NCBI GenBank assembly: GCA_021773075.1
Contig: JAJFKT010000033.1
Coordinates: 1-64,000, forward strand
Origin: Woeseiaceae bacterium
Lineage (GTDB): Bacteria; Pseudomonadota; Gammaproteobacteria; Steroidobacterales; Woeseiaceae
Direction: 5' to 3'
Length of the DNA: 64,000 nt
Below are positions 55,470-64,000 of the stretch, one piece after another. The notes under the pieces were generated by a model. It worked only from the letters and a program-made list of their open reading frames with translations, made no database searches and was not told the origin of the DNA. The first letter of the stretch is position 1, and every line of letters starts with the position of its first letter. Made by a program: the position numbers and the translations under genes.

Positions 55470-57290
55470 ATGAAAAATCTCGCTAATACTCTCGCGGGCG
55501 TAATGCTCGTGGTCATTTTGGGAGCATGCTCTCAACAGGAACTTGATGAACCCGCTGCCGCTGCTACAAGCGAGTCCGCGGAGGAGTTTGTAGCTCGTGC
55601 AAATGTCGAGCTCGCTGAACTCAGCCGTGAAATGGGCGCCGCCGAGTGGGTTCGCTCGACCTACATTACTCAGGACACGGCCGTTATCGCCGCTGCCGCG
55701 AGTGAGAAATACGCTAAGTGGCATGGCGGTATGGTGCAACAGGCGCTGGCCTACGACGGTCAGGAATTATCCCCTGAAACACAACGAGCGATTGATCTGC
55801 TCAAGCTCGGTACATCTTTGCCAACACCGAATGATGCGGCGAAGCGTAAAGAGCTGACACTGATCGCGACCGAGCTTGAAGGAATGTATGGGGCAGGTCA
55901 GTACTGTCGCAATGGCGATGATTGTATCTCGGGCTCAGACCTTGAGGGTCTGATGCAGACAACGCGCGACTACGACGAGCTGGAAGATCTTTGGACCGGC
56001 TGGCGCGAAATAACTCCACCAATGCGCGATAAATATCAACGCTATGTTGAGCTGGTCAATGAAGGCGCTGGTGAGCTCGGTTACGGCGATCTTGGTGAAA
56101 TGTGGCGTGCCGGCTTTGATATGAGCCCAGCCGAATTTGAGGGTGAGGCCTCACGTCTTTGGGAGCAAGTGAAGCCACTCTACGAAGAGTTGCACTGCGC
56201 AGTACGCGCCAAGCTTGGCGATCACTACGGCGAAGACATAGTGCCGCAGGACGCACCGATTCCGGCCCACATATTGGGCAACATGTGGGCGCAGGAGTGG
56301 GGCGCCATCTACGACATCATGGAGCCCTACCCGGGCGTGTCGGACCTGGATGTCGACAGTACTCTGGAAACCAAGGATTTCTCACCGCAAGAGATGGTGC
56401 GATCGGCCGAAAACTTTTACGTTTCTCTCGGCATGGATCGGCTGCCCGACACCTTCTGGGAGCGCTCGCAGTTTTCGAAACCGCAGGATCGCGAAGTCGT
56501 TTGTCACGCCAGCGCCTGGGGTCTCGACGGCGGTAACGACCTGCGCATCAAGATGTGCATCAAACAAACCTACGACGAGCTACGAACGATCTATCACGAG
56601 CTCGGCCACAACTATTATCAAGCGGCGTACAAAGATCAGCCACCGCTGTTCCAGGGCAGCGCACATTCCGGATTCCACGAAGCTATTGGCGACACAGTGA
56701 CGCTTTCGATGACGCCGAACTACCTGAAGGAAGTCGGTCTGGTCGCATCTGCGGAAGAAAGCGAGCAAGCCGTGATCAACCGGCAAATGCAGATGGCGCT
56801 CGACAAGATTGCCTTCCTGCCTTTCGGCAAGCTGATCGACGAATGGCGTTGGGGTGTTTTCTCGGGCGCAATTAAGCCGGAGAATTACAATCAGGCCTGG
56901 TGGGACATGCGTACCAAGTACCAGGGCATCGCGCCACCGAATGATCGTAGTGAAGCAACATTCGATCCGGGTGCTAAGTACCACATACCGGGCAACGTCT
57001 CCTACACACGCTACTTCCTCGCTCGCATTTTGCAGTTCCAGTTCCAGCGCGCGCTTTGTGAAACGGCCGGGCACGAAGGCGACCTTGCCTCCTGTTCTGT
57101 CTATGGCAGCAAGGAAGCCGGCAACAAGTTTTTCGCAATGATGCAATCGGGTCAAAGCGAACCATGGCAGGACGCACTGGAGAAACTGACGGGGACACGC
57201 GAAATGGATGCAACAGCAATCATTGATTACTTCGCGCCGTTGATGGGCTATCTAAAAGAACAAAATGAAGGCCGCAGCTGCGGCTGGTAA
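55470..57290 (+). CDS. M2-family peptidyl-dipeptidase lipoprotein (ACE-like)
   Basis: Zinc metallopeptidase that removes C-terminal dipeptides from oligopeptides, homologous to angiotensin-converting enzyme. The 606-residue protein starts with a lipoprotein signal (lipobox LGAC, Cys near residue 20), so it is membrane-anchored in the periplasm or outer membrane. The zinc site HELGH is at 376-380, with the third ligand in GFHEAIGDT about 24 residues later. It is 30 bp behind the peptide transporter and 17 bp ahead of the AbgT carrier, giving a peptide-breakdown-and-uptake operon. Confidence 0.95.
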   Translation: MKNLANTLAGVMLVVILGACSQQELDEPAAAATSESAEEFVARANVELAELSREMGAAEWVRSTYITQDTAVIAAAASEKYAKWHGGMVQQALAYDGQELSPETQRAIDLLKLGTSLPTPNDAAKRKELTLIATELEGMYGAGQYCRNGDDCISGSDLEGLMQTTRDYDELEDLWTGWREITPPMRDKYQRYVELVNEGAGELGYGDLGEMWRAGFDMSPAEFEGEASRLWEQVKPLYEELHCAVRAKLGDHYGEDIVPQDAPIPAHILGNMWAQEWGAIYDIMEPYPGVSDLDVDSTLETKDFSPQEMVRSAENFYVSLGMDRLPDTFWERSQFSKPQDREVVCHASAWGLDGGNDLRIKMCIKQTYDELRTIYHELGHNYYQAAYKDQPPLFQGSAHSGFHEAIGDTVTLSMTPNYLKEVGLVASAEESEQAVINRQMQMALDKIAFLPFGKLIDEWRWGVFSGAIKPENYNQAWWDMRTKYQGIAPPNDRSEATFDPGAKYHIPGNVSYTRYFLARILQFQFQRALCETAGHEGDLASCSVYGSKEAGNKFFAMMQSGQSEPWQDALEKLTGTREMDATAIIDYFAPLMGYLKEQNEGRSCGW

Positions 57291-57307
57291 GCGAACCGGG
57301 GGTTCCA

Positions 57308-58843
57308 ATGTCACAAGCAAATCATAACGCTTCACCAGGTGGGTTTCTTGGCACTGTAGAGCGGGTCGGCAATAAGCTGCCCGATCCGGCGATGCTATTT
57401 GTCTTTCTGCTCGTAGCGGTCTGGGTTTTGTCCTTGATGCTCTCCTACGTAACGTTCGAGTTGATTGACCCTCGTTCGGGCGAAGCGATAGTCGTTAGGA
57501 ACCTCCTGTCGGGTGCGGCCTTTACCGAATTCCTGGCGGTCATGGTTACTAACTTTTCGCACTTTCATCCGGTTGGTGTCGTACTTGTCGCGATGCTCGG
57601 AATTGGGGTCGCTGAACACACCGGGTTTATCAATTCCGGTTTGCGTGCGCTTTTGAATGTGACGTCTGATCGCTGGCTCACACCAATGGTTGTCGCAGTC
57701 GGCATCGTCAGTCACACCGCTGCAGATGCGGGCTACGTTCTCGTTATTCCGCTCGGCGGCGTGATTTTCTACGCGGCGGGCCGCCATCCACTCGCGGGTA
57801 TTGCTGCAGCATTCGCCGGCGTCTCTGGCGGATTCTCGGCGAGCTTTATTCCATCATCGATCGACCCATTGCTACAAGGTCTGACGCAGGCAGGCGCTCA
57901 AATTCTGGACCCGGAGGTGGTGCTGAACCCACTCAATAATTACTTTTTTACGACCGCCTCTTCTGTCCTGATCATCGCTATTGGCTGGTACGTTACCGAC
58001 AAGATTATCGAGCCACGCCTGAAGGACACTGAACTCGACGGCGACGCCGAAGATATGCCGGAAATGCATGATCTCAATGCGCAGGAGAGCAAAGGTCTGC
58101 GCTGGGCTGGCCTATCCATGTTGGTCGGCATCATCATATTGATTGCAACAGCGTATCCGCCGACATCTGCATGGCGGGACGCGACCGGCAATATTTCAAG
58201 TTTCACTGCCCCGCTGATGCGCTCGATCGTTTCTCTGATCTTTCTGTTGTTCCTTGTGCCGGGCGTTGTCTACGGTATCGTTGCTGGAACAGTCAAGAGC
58301 TCGAAGGACGTCATCGTCGGCATGACCAAATCGATGAATAGCATGGCGTACTACCTCGTCATTATGTTCTTCATCGCGCAGTTCGTTTACGCCTTCGGTC
58401 AGTCTAATCTGGGCGTGCTACTGGCTCTTCAAGGTGCAGCAATTCTGAAAGCGGCGGCGATGCCTGCTGCAATCACTATTGTCGGCATTGTTATTCTCAC
58501 TGCCTTCGTCAATATTTTTGTCGGCTCCGCGTCGGGTAAGTGGGGACTTTTGGCGCCGATTTTTGTGCCGATGCTGATGTCGCTTGGGATTTCGCCTGAT
58601 CTGACTCAGGCCGCCTATCGTGTTGGCGATTCCAGTACGAATATCATTACGCCGCTGATGCCGTACTTCCCGCTGGTCGTGGTTTATTGTCAGCGTTACG
58701 TGAAGACCACCGGCATCGGAACTTTAACGGCCATGATGCTGCCGTATTCAATATCTTTCCTTGTGCTCTGGACAATATTCCTTTTGATCTACTTCGCAAT
58801 TGGTCTTCCGCTCGGAATACAGGCGAGCTACACCTACCCTTAA
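57308..58843 (+). CDS. AbgT-family transporter
   Basis: Membrane carrier of the p-aminobenzoyl-glutamate transporter/MtrF family, used for uptake of aminobenzoyl-glutamate or export of antimetabolites. The 511-residue protein has about 10-12 helices with family signatures (VLVAMLGIGVAEHTGFI, SGGFSASFIPSSIDPLLQGL, RVGDSSTNIITPLMPYFPL). In this context transport of a peptide-like or aromatic amino-acid substrate is inferred. It starts 17 bp after the M2 peptidase gene. Confidence 0.93.
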   Translation: MSQANHNASPGGFLGTVERVGNKLPDPAMLFVFLLVAVWVLSLMLSYVTFELIDPRSGEAIVVRNLLSGAAFTEFLAVMVTNFSHFHPVGVVLVAMLGIGVAEHTGFINSGLRALLNVTSDRWLTPMVVAVGIVSHTAADAGYVLVIPLGGVIFYAAGRHPLAGIAAAFAGVSGGFSASFIPSSIDPLLQGLTQAGAQILDPEVVLNPLNNYFFTTASSVLIIAIGWYVTDKIIEPRLKDTELDGDAEDMPEMHDLNAQESKGLRWAGLSMLVGIIILIATAYPPTSAWRDATGNISSFTAPLMRSIVSLIFLLFLVPGVVYGIVAGTVKSSKDVIVGMTKSMNSMAYYLVIMFFIAQFVYAFGQSNLGVLLALQGAAILKAAAMPAAITIVGIVILTAFVNIFVGSASGKWGLLAPIFVPMLMSLGISPDLTQAAYRVGDSSTNIITPLMPYFPLVVVYCQRYVKTTGIGTLTAMMLPYSISFLVLWTIFLLIYFAIGLPLGIQASYTYP

Positions 58844-58855
58844 GGTTTTTAGTCA

Positions 58856-61249
58856 ATGCATGACTTCGAGAAACTCGGCGCATTCTATTTGGGCAAGCGC
58901 TACGACACAGAATCAGAGAAGCTCACTGAAGATCTGGTTCTCTATGACTCGAAGGACCTAACGACACATGCCGTGATTATCGGCATGACGGGCTCGGGTA
59001 AAACCGGGCTTGGCATCGGCTTGCTTGAAGAGGCCGCGCTCGATCACATTCCAGTCATCGCTATCGATCCGAAAGGCGACATGGGCAATCTCTTGCTCAC
59101 GTTCCCACAACTGAAGCCCGAGAGTTTTCGCCCGTGGATTAATACACGTACGGCGATGGACAAGGGCCAGACGGCTGATGAGTTCGCAGCCGGTCAGGCA
59201 GCACTGTGGAAAACGGGCCTTGGACAGTGGGGCCAAACCGCCAAGCGCATAGCAACGCTTAGAAAAAGTACTGAGATGGCGATATACACCCCCGGCAGCA
59301 ATGCCGGACTGCCAATATCCGTTCTGCAGTCCTTTAGTGCACCGGATCAAAGCCTAATCGATGACGTCGACCTGTATCGCGAACGCGTTCAGGCAACGGC
59401 GACCGGCATTCTCACGTTGCTGGGCATCGACGCTGACCCCGTCGCCAGCCGCGAGCACATTCTTATATCGCGCCTGCTCGATAATGCCTGGGTGGCTGGT
59501 CGCGATCTCGACATCGCCAGTCTGATCGCCGAAATTCAGAGTCCGCCCTTAGAGAAGATCGGCGTGATGAGTATCGACGCCTTTTATCCCGCCAAGGATC
59601 GCTTCGCACTGTCGATGCGCCTCAACAATTTGCTGGCTGCGCCGGGCTTTGAGGCGTGGATGCAGGGTGAGCCGCTGAAGGCCAGGAACCTTTTGTACAC
59701 GGCGGAAGGCAAGCCACGCATCTCGGTGATGTCGATCGCTCACCTGGATGACTCCGAGCGCATGTTCTTTGTTTGCATGCTGCTCAACGAGTTAATCGGT
59801 TGGATGCGGGCGCAGCCAGGTACCTCGAGTTTGCGGGCAATTCTATACATGGATGAGCTGTTCGGTTACATGCCCCCTGTCGCAAACCCGCCATCGAAGA
59901 AACTGTTCCTGACCTTGTTGAAACAAGCGCGCGCCTACGGTCTGGGCCTGGTTCTCTCCACACAAAACCCCGTTGATCTTGACTACAAGGGCCTGTCGAA
60001 TACCGGCACCTGGTTTATCGGGCGCTTGCAGACGGAGCGCGACAAGGCGCGCGTCATGGAGGGTCTCGAGGGGGCCAGCAGTGGCGATTTCGACAAACAG
60101 GCGATGGAGCGCACGATCGCCGGACTCGGCAAACGTCGCTTCCTGCTGCACAACGTGCACGAAGACGAAGCAGTAGTATTCAATACCCGCTGGGTCATGT
60201 CCTATCTTGCCGGTCCAATGACTCGCGATCATATTCGCACGCTGATGGCCACGGCAAAGAACAAACTTGCCGCAGCGGTCAAAGCGGTTTCGAAACCGAA
60301 GCGGAAGAGTGCTTCTTCAACCCCCACACTACCTCCGTCGATCGAGCAATACTTCGTCCGTGGTCGCGGCGAAGGTCTCGTTTATCACCCGCGCCTGATC
60401 GCCGGCGGCGACGTAGTTTTCACGAGCTCTCGTTACAACATCGAAGATGAGCGCGCCGTTCTGCACACGGTCGAGTTTGAAGATGGCCCGGTCTCTGTTG
60501 ACTGGGACGATGCAGAGTCGCTCGACGTATCGATCGATGAGCTTGAGGACGGTGCTGACGACGGTGTGAGCTTCGCCGATTGTCCCAATGCCGCGAGCCA
60601 AGAGAATGCTTACTCGGGATGGAACAAAGACTACAAACGCTGGCTGCGGCAAAACGAGAACATCACCCTCTATCAAAGCAAACGTTTTCGTTTGTCATCA
60701 GAGGCCGGTGAGACTGAAGGTGATTTTCGCGTACGCCTGCAAGACGCGGCGAGCGAAAAACGTGACCTGGCTATCGCGAAAATTCGCAAACGCTACGCCG
60801 GTAAGGTAACGACGCTTGAAAACCGCTTGATGCGTGCTGAACAAACCGTCGCGGTGCAAAAACAGCAATCGACCAAGAAAAAACTCGACACTGCTATTTC
60901 TTTTGGCACGGCAATACTGGGTGCAGTACTCGGGCGTAAGCGCTTGTCCAGCACCTCTGCAACTCGTATGGGCTCCGCGATCAAAACTGCAGGCAGCGCC
61001 AGAAAAGAGGCTGCAGATGTGGCGCGCGCCAAGCAAACCGCCGAAAAAGTGCGCAAGGATATTGCTGCGCTGAGCGCGACACTTGAACAGGAAATCAAGG
61101 ATCTTGAAACAAGCTTCGACTCGCAAACGGAAGAGCTGAAGGAGGTCGTTGTTCGCGCAAAAAGCACCGACATCAATGTTGTCGTGACCGGTCTTGTCTG
61201 GCTGCCCTATACGGCTAGTGAAAAAGGACGTTTACAGCCCGCCTGGTAG
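58856..61249 (+). CDS. HerA-like P-loop ATPase of unknown role
   Basis: A 797-residue cytoplasmic protein of the HerA/FtsK-like (DUF87-related) ATPase type. Walker A GMTGSGKTG is at 43-51 and Walker B-like ILYMDELFGYMPP near residue 326; QTERDKARVMEGLEG and a sensor region QNPVDLDYKGLSNTG follow. The C-terminal third has a long charged coiled coil (about 590-780) with an Ala/Lys/Glu pattern and an embedded small hydrophobic helix (TAISFGTAILGAVLGRK). It has no neighbouring NurA or restriction-type partner. The function is unrecognised; roles in DNA translocation or envelope mechanics are open. The stop abuts the convergent Kazal gene. Confidence 0.8.
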   Translation: MHDFEKLGAFYLGKRYDTESEKLTEDLVLYDSKDLTTHAVIIGMTGSGKTGLGIGLLEEAALDHIPVIAIDPKGDMGNLLLTFPQLKPESFRPWINTRTAMDKGQTADEFAAGQAALWKTGLGQWGQTAKRIATLRKSTEMAIYTPGSNAGLPISVLQSFSAPDQSLIDDVDLYRERVQATATGILTLLGIDADPVASREHILISRLLDNAWVAGRDLDIASLIAEIQSPPLEKIGVMSIDAFYPAKDRFALSMRLNNLLAAPGFEAWMQGEPLKARNLLYTAEGKPRISVMSIAHLDDSERMFFVCMLLNELIGWMRAQPGTSSLRAILYMDELFGYMPPVANPPSKKLFLTLLKQARAYGLGLVLSTQNPVDLDYKGLSNTGTWFIGRLQTERDKARVMEGLEGASSGDFDKQAMERTIAGLGKRRFLLHNVHEDEAVVFNTRWVMSYLAGPMTRDHIRTLMATAKNKLAAAVKAVSKPKRKSASSTPTLPPSIEQYFVRGRGEGLVYHPRLIAGGDVVFTSSRYNIEDERAVLHTVEFEDGPVSVDWDDAESLDVSIDELEDGADDGVSFADCPNAASQENAYSGWNKDYKRWLRQNENITLYQSKRFRLSSEAGETEGDFRVRLQDAASEKRDLAIAKIRKRYAGKVTTLENRLMRAEQTVAVQKQQSTKKKLDTAISFGTAILGAVLGRKRLSSTSATRMGSAIKTAGSARKEAADVARAKQTAEKVRKDIAALSATLEQEIKDLETSFDSQTEELKEVVVRAKSTDINVVVTGLVWLPYTASEKGRLQPAW

Positions 61250-62140
61250 CTAGTCGCCCGCGCAGGATCCTGCGTATGCTTTTTGTACGCCGGAATTATC
61301 GAGCTGGCACTCATTATCGTAAGTCTCACCATCCATGCCGCAAACCGGCAGGTAGGTGTTGGGGCAGTTCTCGCCAAGACTTTCACAAACGCCTGCATAG
61401 TCAATTGACACACCACGCCGTTCTGCAAAACAGGCATTGCCGTAGGTCATGGCGTCTCGTCCACAGACCGGCACGAACAGTCGTGGACACGCGCGAACGT
61501 CGCACTGCCCCTCAGTAAAGTTAGTGACGCCGGCCTTCTCACCAAAACATGCGTTGTCGTATGTAACTCCGTCGTCGCCACAAACTGGCGCGAATACCTG
61601 GGGGCAGTTTTCGATATCGCAGTTGCCTTTTCGCTGCACGAGAATTCGATCTGCTTCTGCCTCGCAACGATTAATGAAGGTGCGGCCATTCATGCCGCAG
61701 ACTGGCTCTTCATAACTCGGGCAGCCATTCGCCGTGCACGCGCCCAGACCGGCGATCTCAACTTGAGACTTCTGTGAAAAACATTCGTTGATATAAGTAT
61801 TGCCATCGACACCACAGACGGGGTCGAAGATTTCCGGGCAACCATCCGCTTGTTCATCTGCACACATACCCGCACTGGCCACTTCGATCCCAGCGGCTCC
61901 GGCCACACAATCATTACTATAGGTTTGGCCGTCTGCGCCGCAAACCGGGTCGTATTGCATCGTGCAAGCCACGTCGTCGCCTTGCGCCAGTACGAGTGGC
62001 GAACTGGACGGGGGGAAAATGCTCTGCAGATCAACGTCGCCAGCAAATGCAGTTGCCAAAGTCATGAAATACATGATCGCAGCCAACGGCAGAATTTGTG
62101 GTCTATTTTTCATCATGCTTATTAGAGCCCTATACGTCAT
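61250..62140 (-). CDS. Secreted protein of six tandem Kazal-type domains
   Basis: A 296-residue exported protein (signal peptide cleavage near AFAG) composed of six Kazal-type protease inhibitor repeats, each about 36 residues and spaced 40-45 apart. Every repeat fits C-x7-C-x10-C-x13/14-C with PVCG-x-D/N-G-x-T-Y-x-N-x-C, so each keeps four of the usual six cysteines (CII, CIII, CIV, CVI) and lacks the CI-CV pair. The P1 positions, two after the first Cys of each repeat, read M, E, S, Q, R and N. An ATG at 62116 is an alternative start. It follows yibQ and ctpA on the minus strand, with no gap that suggests separate control. Confidence 0.92.
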   Translation of the reverse strand: MTYRALISMMKNRPQILPLAAIMYFMTLATAFAGDVDLQSIFPPSSSPLVLAQGDDVACTMQYDPVCGADGQTYSNDCVAGAAGIEVASAGMCADEQADGCPEIFDPVCGVDGNTYINECFSQKSQVEIAGLGACTANGCPSYEEPVCGMNGRTFINRCEAEADRILVQRKGNCDIENCPQVFAPVCGDDGVTYDNACFGEKAGVTNFTEGQCDVRACPRLFVPVCGRDAMTYGNACFAERRGVSIDYAGVCESLGENCPNTYLPVCGMDGETYDNECQLDNSGVQKAYAGSCAGD

Positions 62141-62146
62141 CGCGGT

Positions 62147-62908
62147 TCAAGGATTTGTCGGTGTTCGCGCCGAATCATTTTGAACCAGCACGCTAATACT
62201 AACGAGCTCGAATCCCTCGTTGGCGAGTTTCGGCAGCTCGCGCTCGAGTAATTCCAGCGTAGCTGCGTATGGATGACCAATTGCGACTACCGAGCCTCGC
62301 CTCAGCGCGAGTCGTTTCATGCGCTCAAACTCTCTGGCAACGGTGTCGGGGTTGCGATCAGGATCAAGAAAGACATCCCGCTTACGTGCATCAATCCCGG
62401 ATTCCCTCGCGATCTTCATAGCGACGCTGTGATGCGTTGTATAGCTGTCAACAAAGAACAAGCTCTCTCGCGAGCCGATTTCGTCCATGAGCCATTGCAT
62501 GTGTCCCGGGTGACGCGTCAGCATGCTGCCGCGGTGGCTATTGACGCCGATGGCGTAGGGTACCGACGTCAAGGCGCGCGAAAATACGTCGCCGAATTCT
62601 TCGCGACTCATGTCAAGATTCAGGCCAAGGGGCTCCTGCGCCGGGTCGTTTGCTCGTGCCTGCAAGGGCAGGTGCAAGAGCACGTCCTTGCCGCGCGCGT
62701 GCGCTTCCGTTGCCAACACGAAGGCGCGTGGCGTTCCTGGAAGCACTGCGAATGAGATCGGTCCCGGAAGGTCGATTGCCCTTTGGCCGGCCTTGAGGCG
62801 GTAACCCAGGTCATCGATAATTATGGCAATTCGGGGCGGACCTATTGCAGCGGACGCGGTCGTCAATAATAAGAGCAACGCCAGGGCGCCGGTTCGGATA
62901 CGCGTCAT
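62147..62908 (-). CDS. YibQ-like divergent polysaccharide deacetylase
   Basis: Periplasmic protein of the divergent polysaccharide deacetylase (YibQ) family, 253 residues, with a signal peptide ending near ASAAIG. The NodB-like fold shows IIIDDLGYRL near residue 30 and GHPYAATLELL near the end; the substrate (a glycan or peptidoglycan piece) is not known. It overlaps the ctpA gene by 4 bp and is followed by the Kazal protein, matching the conserved envC-ctpA-yibQ order. Confidence 0.9.
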   Translation of the reverse strand: MTRIRTGALALLLLLTTASAAIGPPRIAIIIDDLGYRLKAGQRAIDLPGPISFAVLPGTPRAFVLATEAHARGKDVLLHLPLQARANDPAQEPLGLNLDMSREEFGDVFSRALTSVPYAIGVNSHRGSMLTRHPGHMQWLMDEIGSRESLFFVDSYTTHHSVAMKIARESGIDARKRDVFLDPDRNPDTVAREFERMKRLALRRGSVVAIGHPYAATLELLERELPKLANEGFELVSISVLVQNDSARTPTNP

Positions 62909-64000
62909 TGTGCTTTGCTGTGCATCACCGTCCGCGGTTGCAGTTGCTGCAGGGCCTCGGCCAGCTGCGCATCGGCTTCACGATCAAGAACCCCCGCCAA
63001 GCTCAGGTCAGGGTAGCCGGGCGATTCTTCAACGACTACGTCGGGCTGAATTCCGACCTCGTGAATAGAGTCGCCGGAGGGTGTGAAGTAGCGCGACGTT
63101 GTCAACTTGATCGCTCGACCTCGAGAGAGTGGCATGACTGTTTGCACCAATCCCTTGCCAAATGTCTGTGAGCCGACAATCGTTGCACGATTATGGTCTT
63201 GCAGTGCTCCGGCAACGATCTCAGACGCGGATGCGGAGCCGCTATTTACGAGCACGGCTAATTTGGCACCGTCGAGGATATCGCCACGGTGAGCGGAGCG
63301 CGTGAATCGCGACGCTATGGTTCGCCCATCGGCCGATACGATCACGCCCGAGTCCAGAAACAGGTCCGACACTTCAACGGCTGAGTCCAGCACGCCGCCG
63401 GGGTTGTTGCGAAGGTCAAGAACGACGCCGTCCAACATTTCACCGTTGTCGTCCTGCAATTCGTCGATCGCAAGACTTAGCTCATGAGCCGTATTGTCGC
63501 TGAATTGATTGACCCGCACATAACCGTAGGACGGACTGAGTAATTCCTTGTGGACGCTGGCAATGCGAATAACCTGGCGTCGCATTTCATGATCGATAAC
63601 TTCCTCGTCACGAAGTACAGAAAGCGTGATCCTGGAGCCGACCTGGCCGCGCAACCGGGTCAGGGTTTCTTTGAGGCGCTCACCTCCCAGCGACTCCCCG
63701 TTGACCGCGACTAATTCGTCGCCGCTGCGAATTCCGGACCGAGCGGCTGGAGAGCCTGCAATCGGCGAAATTACCCGAATCGCATCGTTGATCTCAGCGA
63801 CTTCTATTCCGACGCCCGTGTAGCTTCCGCTCGTACTGTTTCGGATGCTCCGATATTCGTTTGCATTCAGAAATTCGGAGTGTGGATCGAGATCGCCAAC
63901 CATGCCACGAATCGCGCTGTCGAGAAGTTCCGCATCGTCAACTGGCTCAACATAGTCGTGTTTGATGCTTGCCATCACTTCGGCGAGTAGCTGAGCCTGC
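62905..64000 (-). CDS. ctpA: S41 carboxyl-terminal processing protease, 5' part cut by window end
   Basis: Partial gene running in from the window edge; 365 residues are visible and the N terminus lies beyond 64000. It has a PDZ domain (about GIEVAEINDAIRVISPIAGSPA onward) and the S41 catalytic domain with the Ser in GSASASEIVAGAL and the Lys in TFGKGLVQTVM. Such periplasmic proteases trim exported proteins and lytic peptidoglycan enzymes. Overlaps yibQ by 4 bp; envC would be expected upstream, outside the window. Confidence 0.93.
   Translation of the reverse strand, partial: QAQLLAEVMASIKHDYVEPVDDAELLDSAIRGMVGDLDPHSEFLNANEYRSIRNSTSGSYTGVGIEVAEINDAIRVISPIAGSPAARSGIRSGDELVAVNGESLGGERLKETLTRLRGQVGSRITLSVLRDEEVIDHEMRRQVIRIASVHKELLSPSYGYVRVNQFSDNTAHELSLAIDELQDDNGEMLDGVVLDLRNNPGGVLDSAVEVSDLFLDSGVIVSADGRTIASRFTRSAHRGDILDGAKLAVLVNSGSASASEIVAGALQDHNRATIVGSQTFGKGLVQTVMPLSRGRAIKLTTSRYFTPSGDSIHEVGIQPDVVVEESPGYPDLSLAGVLDREADAQLAEALQQLQPRTVMHSKAQ

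Overview
This window is a 64 kb stretch of a bacterial chromosome, densely coding, with a GC content that looks to be in the mid-50s percent. Gene families and gene order point to an aerobic, Gram-negative gammaproteobacterium: pilMNOPQ-aroK-aroB, gmk-rpoZ-spoT-recG, a subunit II-first aa3-type cytochrome oxidase operon, tatABC, a TonB-dependent receptor, a TRAP transporter and an AbgT carrier. The set suits a marine or sediment heterotroph feeding on peptides and organic acids; the exact family cannot be fixed from sequence alone. I saw no tRNA, rRNA, CRISPR array, prophage or transposase gene.

Layout. 1-9658 (minus strand): type IV pilus assembly genes pilM-N-O-P-Q, a strong terminator, then aroK, aroB, a dGTPase-like gene, pyrF and hemE. 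10016-13253 (plus): PBP1A and an unrecognised protein. 13303-18547 (minus): citrate synthase, ribosomal protein L31, then a PP2C phosphatase-rph-rdgB-hemW operon; the L31/hemW gap holds a tight group of DnaA boxes. 18675-26734 (plus): yicC, gmk, rpoZ, spoT, ridA, recG, ubiA and an unrecognised membrane protein. comF and bioC then diverge. 28555-34673 (plus): cytochrome oxidase structural and assembly genes, without ctaA. 34743-36346: an ECF sigma factor, a probable anti-sigma factor and a very acidic exported protein, closed by a terminator. 36506-43435: a TPR/beta-barrel outer membrane protein, uvrD, trkA and trkH, with a 263-bp structured inverted-repeat element between the two trk genes. 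43437-51272: TRAP permeases, a class III aminotransferase, an RpiR-type regulator, a TonB-dependent receptor and a TRAP binding protein, probably one uptake and catabolism locus. 51556-53538: dtd and tatABC. 53628-58843: peptide transporter, M2 dipeptidase and AbgT carrier. 58856-64000: a HerA-like ATPase of unknown role, then on the minus strand a CtpA-type protease (cut by the window end), a YibQ-like deacetylase and a secreted protein made of six Kazal domains.

Most of the window is conserved housekeeping sequence. The parts most worth a second look are the nested inverted-repeat element between trkA and trkH, the ECF/anti-sigma/acidic-protein operon, the six-Kazal protein, the DnaA-box cluster, the oxidase operon lacking heme A synthase, and the HerA-like ATPase. 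I did not find a clear new defence system or biosynthetic gene cluster.
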